Part shown: positions 15,001-27,000 of the stretch, one piece after another
Layout of the letters: every line of letters begins with the position of its first letter
Position numbering within the stretch: the stretch's first letter is position 1
NCBI GenBank assembly: GCA_014549065.1
Contig: JACDOX010000008.1
Coordinates: 5,952,001-6,016,000 of the forward strand
Direction of reading: 5' to 3'
DNA from: Cardinalis cardinalis
Taxonomy: Eukaryota; Chordata; Aves; Passeriformes; Cardinalidae
DNA length: 64,000 nucleotides
Program-made: the position numbers and the translations under genes
Notes under the pieces: model-generated
Told to the model about the DNA's origin: nothing
What the model saw: only the letters and a program-made list of their open reading frames with translations
Databases searched by the model: none

Positions 15001-18000
15001 AAGGGAATGGGGAACTCAGCTTTGGAATTCCATTCCATCCTTAGTTTTGGAGTTCAGTCTTCGTAAGTGTTACTAGCAGTGTTCTCTGCATTGTATTAAT
15101 TTTCCCTTCAATATCCCAGGTATACTTCAGAATGTGTATTGAAGGAATGATTTGTTTGGTCTGACTAGGGGCTTACTTATTATTTTCCATAAGCATTCAC
15201 TGAATATTGAATCTGTGAGGAGCTAGGTGGACCTTTTGGTCAAATCCAGTCTGGTACTTCTTATGTTCTTGGTACAAAGCTAGAAGCCTGGAATCTTCTA
15301 ATCTACAATTCCAGTGATTTGGGTTACTTGCTGTGCCTCTAGGCATGTTATTTATTGTTTGTCTGCCTTAATTTTTCTGCCATGCATCTGTTTTGGGCAT
15401 GGATTTCAGGTGGTTTTGAACATGATAATGGGATGGGGATCACTTAGAGGGGTAGGGCTCTTGTCTGGTTCTGTTTCTCTTGTATTCTAAATTAAACTCA
15501 GTGCCAGCATTGAGTTTATTTGAGGCAGCAATTGGTGATCATGTTCCACATTACTGATAGTAACACCAAGCACATTCAATTCCAGTGGGCAAAAGCATTT
15601 GCCCACTAAAACAGAATGAATGGTAGATGCTGATCAAGTGAGCTCAGCTGTCCCTTATCTCTTTTTAAATCATGCTGTAAGTACTCTGCTACTTCAGACT
15701 GACATCAAAGTTATGCAAAATACCCATGTATATCTTTTATTTTTACAAAAATAAAAAAATGTTCTGTTGTCAGAAACCTGAATCAAATTTTTTCTTGACA
15801 ACTGATCTTCATGGGAAAGATTCTGTAGTTTCAAGTTAAACAGTGTTGTTTAAGTGTGAACCTGGCTAAACCCCAGATTTTTGGGTACAATTGTTTTGTC
15901 CATAGAGACACAGAGGATTAATATGAATGTCATGTATTTCTATTAGAAAATCCTATGCATGACTTGGAAAAAAACCCACAAGCCATTAAAACTGCTAAAC
16001 ACTTGTTTACATAAAACTACATTGACATAAACTAACCTGATGTAATTAGGAAAGAGCTTAAGTGCTAAAAAATGTGTTTAAAAACACACTTGAAATGCCT
16101 TCCATTTTTAGCACCTTACTATTTTCACTTCAGGACTTAAAATTACTGTTTCTTCCAATGTTTATTTTCATCGTATTTTACTTTAAAATGTTTGCATTTT
16201 TCTAATGTGAATTATAATGTCATACAGAGAAATAATATCTTCCAGCCTGGCAGCTCTTAATCTCTCAATTTGTAAAGCCTTTTTTGTCAAAGTCCTTGGT
16301 TTACTACTGAAAACAAAGGTGTTTTTTTTTTTCATCTCTGTCCAGACAAAGGGTCTTTGTTCTCAATATTTCTTTCATAAATAACTGTCCTGGTTTGGAC
16401 TTAGACTTTGATAGTGATTGATTAACCTGTAAGTAATTATCAGTATTAATAATTGAGACTGAAATTTTCTCATGTTGGTTTTGCAGAGCCAAGTACTCAA
16501 GCAGTATCAAAGAGATGCTTATTCTCTTTGCCACCACCATTTACAGAGTTGGACTCAAAGTTGCTCCAAATGAAGCTGATGCCCGGATTCCTATGATGAC
16601 CTGGAGCACTTGTGCTTTTACCATCCAGTGTATAGGTGAAGTATAATTTCAGTTTATTCCTTCTCATTAATTGAAAATGTTACAGTTGCTTAATTGTTTA
16701 ATTTTATACAATATGATTGTACAAATAATAGTTCTACATAAGTACAAGCCATATGTAATAGTATAGCAAATTAAATTATATGTAATTACATATATAATAA
16801 CAGAATTATTATCTATAAACCAATATAAATAGTAGGATGTTGTTCTTACATAGTAGCTCATGAAATGTGGTATGGAAGGCCAACATTGAATTTAATTTGA
16901 GACAGCAGTTAGTGATCATGTTCCACATTACTAATTGTAACACTAAGTATGTTCAATTAATATTTCAGGTTGCCAAAGATCATTGACTTGCAGGCATCTC
17001 CTACACTAAATGTCTAATAGCTGTGAAATAGTACTCTGTCTCTTTATTTGATTTTATCTGTATTCTTTAAAAAGTTTTCATGGGATTTGTAGAAGAAAGT
17101 CTCTTGTATTCTGAAACTGCTAAGTAGATACCTGGTAGAAAAATCAAAAAAAACCCCACCAAAAAAACTACCAGACATTCTCTGCCATGAATCTCTGAAG
17201 GCAAAAAAATTAGCAGAAAAAAAATTTAATTGTGTGGAATAATGTGCGTATTTTATTTCGTTTCTGTACTACATACACAATTAGGTTTGTTTAATGAACA
17301 TGAAGCTGTGGATAAATCTGTAGATGCTTCCAGGTAGGGAAAAAGGCAAGATCTAGGTCTATGCATGATGAAGGTATTGAGAACATAATTGTACATGTCC
17401 ATACATGTGATTTGTCAACTATACCAAGTATTTCTTGATGAAGATGTGGAAGTACAAGTTTAGTCTACCTTGAATCTCTAATGGAGTATCAGGAGTTCAG
17501 AAGGTTTTTAGGTGGATTGGGAATATTCTGATAAAGCAGAAATAGAACTGATTGCATCTTTAATGATGGATTCTATGTTTTCAAATAGGTTGAAATAGGT
17601 CACCCACTTGATTAACATTACTGTACTTAATGCTGTGCAGATTGGTTTTGTTTGATATATGAAAAAGGATATTGGTGGCTGTCAAGGTGGAGTTAGCCAG
17701 CAAGTGCATAAATGCAATAACTGTTGCCACAGGTCTGATATTGAAGGCCTGTGTCAGTAGAAGAAAATTCAGGTACTCTTGAGGAGAAGAGTATAAAGCC
17801 AGAGGGATCACTGTGACAGTTTGACTTGGCCACACCACTTCCTTGGAATCATTTTTGTTTGCAAATGGAGCAGACTTTTGTGGAATTGTAAAGCAAAACT
17901 GCCTGCATAGCTTCAGTATGCCGGTCTAGAGTCTAGTTATAGTGTATTATTGAAACCATTTAATGGGCATATAGCCAAGCTGCCTAGACAAGGAACTTCA

Positions 18001-21000
18001 GAGGAACCTCTAGAGGAGGTTCAAAGCATCATTGACCTAAGGGAAGCGAATTGGTCTCATTGCTAAAAGCCAGACTCCTGAAAAAAGAAACAAACTCAAA
18101 ACCTGCCAGAACCAAAACCCCACAACAAAAAACCTCCAAATCAAAATCTCCCAATGAAATAAAATTTTAAAAATTCCAGGTGTACTGTTTCATCTCTGGA
18201 AAGTGACTGAAGTACAAAACCATTTGAACTGATACCTTTTACTCAATTGAGTTAATTTGATTTCTTATTTTTTTACTGGCCTATTTTTTCCTGATTATTC
18301 CTTCAGAACCAAAGCACTCAGGGAGGAAAGATGAGCTGTATTCCAACTTGGGAGTTTTGTTTTCAAAATATTTCTGTTAAACTGCAGTTGAATGCAGTAG
18401 TGCAAATTTTGCCAGGTTGCCAAGGCAAATTGTGGCTGTCCCAACCCTGGCAGTGTTCAAGGCCAGGTTGGATGAGGCCTTAAGCAATGTGGTCTAGTGA
18501 GAGTGTCCCTGCCCATGGCAGGGGAGTGGGAATTAGATGAACTTTAAGGGTCCATTTCAGCCTCTTAACATTCTATGATAAATATGAGGGTAAGATGGCT
18601 GCGTAGCATCTCTGTAAATGTAACTTGATGGTTTTGAGCATTGCATAAGGGTAACTGAAAATAAATCTGAATCCATAGAATGAATGTTTTGTCATCATTC
18701 ATGTGAAGCAACATTCCTTTAAATCCTTAGTTTGCAAAGTCTGAAAACTGAAAATTTTAAAATTGCTTATTGCAATAATTTATCTTGGAACTGATCAGTG
18801 CCATTTAAGACAGATTTGGTTTTTTCAAGAGAATTCTGTTATAACAATTTGGGTGAGCTTTAAAAAGGAGTGTATATAATAAGAATAAATTAATATTAGG
18901 TTGTGTAGAAAAAAAGCCTTAATTTTTTTCTGTGTTTAATTTTAAGAAAACCTCTTGGAAACAGAGGGGAAGCCTTTATTTGGATCTCTACAAAATAGAC
19001 AGGTATGGATGAGTAAGATATGCAATATATTTTAAATAAAAAAGTATTTATAATATACATGCATCTGTAAACCTTTCCAAACTGCAAACATCAAGATCAT
19101 TCTCTGTTGAGGGATATCTCTCAATGTTTGGATTCATAGCATAAAGAGCACTTTGAAAGAATAGTATCTGCTTATATATGGATGTTCATATTAAATTAAT
19201 TTATGAATCTTTGTTTATGTAGAAGTAGATATGTTTTTACAGTTCTATATCACTTATATTTAGCCTTTTTTCCCATTCAACCCTTTTCTCTTGCGCTCTA
19301 GCACAGTGGCCTTAAAGCATTAGTGCAGTTTGCAGCTGCTCAGAGAACAACATCCCCACAGCTTCTGATACAGAAACACCTGATTCGTCTTCTAGGAGGT
19401 ACTGTAGTCCTTTTATTTACTGCCTTTTGTGTTGTGGAAGTTTCTGTTCCAAAGTGGCACACAGGTTAGCGCAGCACAGAAGCCAGGGCCGGAGTACTTG
19501 ACAGCCGTGCTCACTTCAGTTGCCTGAAATCATGGGGTGTAGATGGAACTCACCCCAGGTTACCCAGACCAACAGATACTCTTAAGTCTGGAACAGATGG
19601 ATAACAGCTGTTTCTGGCAATGTTCAGAATTACTCAAATTCTCTTCTAAACAGGTGAACAAAGCCACAAAATAGGTATTTCTTAATTGTGAGACCTCATC
19701 TTCTTAGCATGGAGAAGAGCAGGCTCTGGGGAGGCTTCATTGCAGCCTTCCAGTATCCTATGAGGGCTTATAAAAAGGAGGGAAAGGGACTTATTAGAGA
19801 GGTAGATAGGGGCAGGATGTAAGTGGAGTGGTTTTAAACTGAGAAAAACTAGGTTTAGGTTAACTATTAGACAGAAATTCTGTACTCTGGGGGTGGTGGG
19901 GCACTGAAACAGGCTAGGCAAAGGAGTGGTTGCCCCATCCCTGGAAGTGTTAAAGGTCAGATTGGAGGGAGCAGTGGGCAGCCTGATGTAGTGAGTCACA
20001 TTCCTGACTTTGGCAGGGGAGATGGAACTGAATCATCTTTAAGCTCCCTTTCAATGCAAACCATTCTATAATTCTGTGACTTTCAGTACTTTCAAAAGTC
20101 TGCTTGAAGCCTAGCTTAAGATATTTCAGTCCCAGGGAGAGCTAGTTTGAGGCATGTAGTTTCACCCTAGTTTCTTATTGATTGGGTTAGTCTAAGAGTC
20201 TTAAGTGGGGTTCTTAGGCTTTTGTATTGGGAAAGGCTGTGAGGCATCTAGTGTTGAGGTGCCTAAGGACCTTCACCTTTAACACTATGTGTGATTTATT
20301 GGAGACGGAGAAATAAAGATTTATGTCTCAGAATTTTGAAGATATATTAATTAAAATTGTTAACTGCTAGTGCATGTGGAAATAGCTAAACATGCGCAAT
20401 TAAACCAGTGGTAAGCAGTTAATTAAACAGATCCTTACCTAGGGATCTGGACCTTTGTTTGATGAAAACACAGGAATTATAGAGGCTCTAAAATCAGATT
20501 CTGATACTAGAGTTCAATTCAAAAGAAGAAAATACATGCTAAATATTTAACTGATACCTTTGTTTTGTAGTTCTCCTACCAAACTATAAAGGGGAGGACA
20601 CTCCATCACTCTTAGAAGTAGATATGTTCCACATTTTGGTAAGCAGGTTCATTTTGTTCTTCATATTAATACTTTCTTTTGAGCACAAATTTTTGTGTAC
20701 TGTACTCTGTAAATAGTATCTGTTCACTTGTATGAGTCAAATGATTATATATGAGCAACAATCAAATGATTGCATATGACTGCTGTGTTTACTTTCAGTT
20801 CTGCTAACTTTCAAATTTTTGCTGTCTTGTTCTTATTAAATTTCCTTCTTGCAATCTCAATCTTCTTTTTACCACTTCCATTGTTATTAAGGATTAAAAA
20901 AAACCACCTTAAGAACTCAGTTTCTTTCCCTCACTTTCCCTTTGTCTCAATCAGTATCTCATACTCTGATTTCTTTACATCAACTCTCATTACCTTCTGT

Positions 21001-24000
21001 ATTTTTCTTAGCCTCTTCTATCTGTTCTTAATACAAATATGTATTACAGATTTTTCTGCCGTTCAAAAAATCCAAAAGCGTGCAGAAAACAGCCAATAAA
21101 ACCAGACTCACCAAATAAAATCTGTCTTGCCCTGGCTGTCCTTCTATCTAATGCTTGGTCTCACTTCCCACTTTTTTCAATGTGCTTTGTCTTGTGTCAA
21201 AGAACAGAAATTAAGCTTTTTAGGAATTGGGCATGGTATATCTCTAAAATGACAATTACCATTCAACTCTGTCTGAGGTTCCTACATGCCCTAGTGCTCA
21301 AATGGTTAATATTTTNCAGTGAGTTTTTGCTACACTTTGCATTAAAACTAGCAAGATAGATTAACATACTCAGAATACAGAAATAAAATACAAATGTATA
21401 CTGAGAGTATAGTTGCTACACTTGTATCTATTACCAAATTTTTGGCACTTTAATATTTGCCTATTCCTCTTCACTGTAGGTGGGAGCTGTATTATCCTTT
21501 CCATCTTTATACTGGGAAGATGCTGTAGACTTGCAACCTTCATCAGTTAGTTCAGCCTATAACCACCTCTACCTCTTCCATCTGACAACACTGGCACACA
21601 TAATGCAAATAGTCATCTCTTCAGCAACAGGTAGATGTGTATTTGTGTTGCATTTTTCTAGCATTTTTGCACAGTTTCTTAAAAATAATGGGTTGATACG
21701 TCTTCCAGGTATAAATGTCCTCATACGAGGTGACACTTAGGCCTAGGTAGTAATAACTGTTTTCTGGTAAAAATGAAGTAGCATTACATCAAGTTCAGAG
21801 CATTTTAATATATCACTTCTGTGTGCTTAGGCTAAGAAAACAAAATAGTTATTAATATATCAGTACTTGCTCCAGTCAGTCATTTTAGAGGGGTAGCTTT
21901 CCCTTCTTCACTCCTTGTAAGAGAATCAAAGTTCTGCCACCATCACTGAGCTGCACAGTGATAATCCATATGGATTTGGGAAATAAAATTTTCTTTGCTC
22001 TTCAACTTAGTAAATACCCAGATCTGAAATACAGAATCCTGTAAACCGATAGGAGAGAATTAAATTTTTCTCTCTACTTCATAACATAGTTAAAAATTGC
22101 TTGTAGACTTTTTAGCTAGTACTTTGTTTTTTCTTCAGTATGATAGGAATTTTTAAAAAATCTAGACATTTAAAAAAATTTCTGTAGCTTAAGCTATGTA
22201 GAACAACTTCGAAAGTTCAAGGGAAGGAAGCAGTTCTTTACTGAGGATGACCAATGAAAGTGTAATCCTGATTCTTCCTTACAGCATTAAGTCTCGGGAG
22301 AACATTTTTGAGACAGAAAACAGCAAATAGATAAGAATTAAGTAAATTAAAGTGGAATTAATTCTGTAATGCAATTGAATTTAAAAAAAAAGGTTTTAGT
22401 GTTTGTAAAAGAGAAGTGTGTCAGGATGTAGTGCATTTACAGTGGACTCTTCTTTTTGTGTGCAGAATCCCCTACTGCTCACTCATCTGACAATAGTGAG
22501 GAGGCACAATCTGCACAGTCTTTCTGTAGAGAGGTTTGCCAGTACACTAGTGGGTAAGTAACAGTTCAATTGTAGTGTTAAATTTTCTTGGAAAGACAGC
22601 AATCCACAGGATTGACCAGGACAACACAGAAGACAGGAAAAAATTATTCATTTTATATAGGGAGTTAGCGCAGTGCCTTGTGCTTTCTTCCCATGCTCCT
22701 GAACACTGCAAGTGGTGAAAGAAATGCTTTTAGTTAAAGTGGCTGCTTTTTGTGAACAGCAGAGTGAATCATTAGCCTGAGGATGAAAAAATACCTGTAT
22801 CCGTTGTAGAGAGAAATACATCCAACTGCAGTATTTAATTTTTCTTTGCTTTGATTATTTTGGTTTAGATCTCTTGTGTTATAAATGGAAACAAGAAAGA
22901 AGGAAATGGTCCTACTACAAAAGGGGGATAAGTGTAAAGCTGAACATTGTCGCTTATTTGAGTGTTAGTGCCCATTTTTCAGACTTTTCTGACAGGTACA
23001 GCTGTCTAATTTTAAGATTTATTACAAGTGTGGTTTCATAAACGCAGTACTCACTTCTTGTGAAAAGGAGAAGTTGGAAGTCAAGTGTTGGTGGCTGTAT
23101 TTCACAGAATTTGGGGTACACGAGGGTTGCTTCTACACAGCTACCATTCTACCAATGCTAGCCAAAATATGATAGTGCTAGAATGATTTGCACTATGAAC
23201 TACTGCAGCTTTTTCTCGCTTCTGTTTTACAGTTGCTTCAGTCAGGATATTCCAGGCTGGCTTGTGTGGGATTGTGTTAAAAAAGGCATCATGCCTTACC
23301 TTCGTTGTGCTGCTTTATTTTTTCATTATTTGCTGGGAGTTTCTCCACCTGAGGAGCTACTACAAGGTAAATATGACAAAAAAAAAGTATGACCTTCTTT
23401 GTCTTGAAAGAATTTTTAAATGTTCACAATAATTTAACAATAGTCAATACATGAAAGTAAGACTTGGAAGGTAAAGGAATCACTCACTAATTCGTAGAGG
23501 AAGGGACAGGCACTTGAAGCTGAGTTGTCCTGACCTGCATAGAAGATGCAAATATGTGAATTGTCAGTGATGTATTGATAGTGAGTACTTGTTGATAAAG
23601 ATTCAGCAGTTTAAAGATAGCTTCAGGAATTTAGGTTACATCACCTGAGAAATTGTCTGGAATGTATTTTGGAAGCCCAGTGTTTTTTGTAGTGCTAATG
23701 TTGGTAAATGGTAAAGATACAGGGATTGAGCCAAACAAAGCCAAACAGGCACAAAGCACAATATAAAACTTAAGCCTCTTCCTTGAAGGATCCTAATACA
23801 TTACTGTTACTAACCCCAAAAATAAATATTTTGTTGTGTGTCAAAATGCAGTGAAACACAGACTCATCAACTATTTAGAAAGAAGAGCAGTAATTTTTAT
23901 GAATAACGGAGACAAAATATAACACATATATAACAACAAAAATGAAAAATTGATTTATATAAACTGAACTAAGTTAGAATTTTATTAGAATATGCAAGTC

Positions 24001-27000
24001 AAAATCTCTGCACATTGGGATATGCTGTTATCCTTACCAGGGGTCTGGATCTTTGATTCTGTAGGGAGGAGTCTTTCTGGTGAACCAACAATGTAATTTT
24101 CTGTAGCAGAGACAATAAATGACCACCCAGCAAACTATAAAATTAGGCCAATTTTATGTAATGTTAGCCCTGACTTGATTACAGCAAAATTTAATATCAT
24201 TGAGGACTGTCGTAAGGGTAGTGAAAAAATAAAATGCAAGTACAGAAATCTTCTGCACTTGTGTGACATATTATGCAGTAATTTAAGCAAGGAATTTTGT
24301 TATTACAGTAACTTATGCATTAAAAAATACTTAATTATATGTGTCAAATTTCTTTAGACAGATCCTCAGCTAATCCAAATGATAGCTCTGATTAAGTTGG
24401 CAGAATAATATCCAGTTGTACAATGTAGGCGCTATGATGAAGCTGTAGGGTACAGACTATTCAATGGAAAAGGGATCAGGAGATTTCTAGTTTTGAGTGA
24501 ATTATTCAGCAGTGCTGAAACACTTAAGCACTCATTTGTGTTTTGTTTTGCAGTTTCTGAAGAAGGGCAATTCAAGGCACTTTGTAGTTACCTCTCTCTA
24601 CCTACAAATTTGTTCCTGCTCTTCCATGAATATTGGGACACAGTAAATCCACTGCTTCAAAGGTACTAACTGGGACTGGACAGGCCATGTTCTTCTATTG
24701 TGGTGGCCCTGTGGGAATTCTAGACCAAAATTGTTAATGAATGACTAAGCTCAAACTCATACTGAAGTTCTAAACATTTTGTACAGGTACACTAAATCTC
24801 TTAAAGCACTTCAGAAACATAAAGCACTCTCTATTTTATGATAATTCCAATATTAACTAATTATAGTTTAAGGGACTAGTGCTTGCAGACCTATATGAAA
24901 CCATACAGACAGAGAAGTTATTTAAAACCNTTGCTTGTTTGATATGGCACTCAGTGCTTATTTGCCTATTTTTAATCTCTCCTCAGCAACAGTGCTGATT
25001 ACACGAGCTATAAAATGAGAATGTGGAAAATCATGTAGCTGGCAGGGTGAGGCTTTGTATTATTTCTTCTCAACATTTGCAAAATAGACTGGTGGATGTT
25101 GAAATTGGCTTAATAATTAAAAGGTTCAATTTGAGCATTATGTGCATTGCCATCTGCAGTCATGGAATCATAGAATGTTAGAGGGTTGGGAGGAACCTTA
25201 AAGACCATCTGGATCTCAGCCCCCTGCCATGGGCAGGGACACCTTCCACTAAAGCAGGCTGCTCCAAGCCTTATTCAACCTGGACTTGAACACTTCCAGG
25301 GTTGGGGCATCCAAAACTTCTCTGGGCAACCTGTTCCAGTATCTTACCATCCTCAGAGGAAAGAATTTTTTCCTGATTCCTAACCTAAATTTCGCTTCTT
25401 TCAGTTTGTGAAAGTAGCAGTAAAGAAAACATTTTCTTTAGCAGCAAAGAAAGAATTGGTTAAATTCTGCATTCAAAACCTCAAATCAAATGAATAGGAC
25501 ACACCATACCTCATCCTCAGTTAAGACTAGAGCAGCTATATTGTGTTGGAGAATGTGTATTTAACATGACCATTTGAGCACTTGATGGCAATAATGATTA
25601 TTACTGGTTCTGGGCAGAATTCTCTGACTCACATTAGCTTTTACTTCATTGTTGTTTGGTTGGGTTTTTTAACCTCTAGTTGTTTTAATGTTTGTGGTCT
25701 AGATTTCTTCAATTTAGGGACTTTACATTTTGAACTGTTGATTTCACACAGTCCATGTAGGTGACCTAAACAGTTCCCTACATACAGTTTTATTATTATC
25801 AATTCCATTTGTAGTGTATATTATTACATATAAATTAATAGATTTGTTTTTACAAGTAAACTATTAAATGAATTTTTCTTACTTGTTCTTACATATTTGC
25901 TTTAAGACATAAAAGTGTTTCTAAGAGAACACAAATATGATGCTTGTGAACATGGGGAAAGATCACTAGAAGCAGGATTAACAAATAGTTACTGTGCTAA
26001 AGAAAAAGAGGAGGCTGCGTATTTAACATAATAGTAACAGTTGCCAAATCATCATGCAGGTTCCCATATGTTTTTTCACAGATTCTTATTTCAGAAGACT
26101 GAATTTGATGATTGTTGAGAAATGTGTTAAATGAAGCATACTAGATTGACCATCTGCTGCAGTTCTTTCTCCCTTCTCCTTTTTTTTTGTATAAGTAACT
26201 TAAAAGACATCTTAAACATACCAGTTCCTCTCTTCTGTAGCTGGCCAGTGCCTGCCATTTTTTTGATAGACACATTTGGCCATTCTAAGCAATTATGTAA
26301 TAAACCATTGTAAAATAGCCATTAGGTGATGGTTATTTAATAAAAGCAGCAAATATTTTTCTATTAGAATGCACAATGTTTATTTATGCTGTATCTTCTA
26401 GCATATGTATTTCAAAAGGTGCTGTGTATTGTAGCCCACATTGAGGAACTGAGTATGTCTGAAGACTACTTGCATTGGTTAACTCTGTGTTAATCTAGTG
26501 GTTTTATGTGCATGATGGTATTTTTAAGTCTTTTTTTCACATAGGTTTTTCCTCCTGTATGCAAAACATTCTCCTAATGAAAACTATTAAAAAACACCCC
26601 TGTTTTTTTTCTTGCAAAGTTTTAGGTAGCACTGTCAGTGCTTTTTATCAGTGTTTTGTGTTTGCTTATCACTTACTAGTTTAACTTAATGAACCTAAAT
26701 GTATATTTTTATCAAATACTGTAATCTGCAAATGTTTGTTTGAAATAGGTGGTGTGCTGATCCAGTGGTGTTAAGTTGTTTGAAAGGGAAAAGCATTGCA
26801 ATAAGGTAAGCTTGTTGTTGTTGTTTTCTTCTGGTTTTGACTTAAAACACTTGAAAGAGTGAAATGCTTATTGTGGGCAAGTCTGAGACTTCTTGTTTTA
26901 TTCCTTCTGCCCTACTGCTAGAAGTACATTTATCTTTAAATCTCTTGTTTAGTATTCCTCATACATTGACTCTATTGAAATTGTACAACATTGTTAGACA

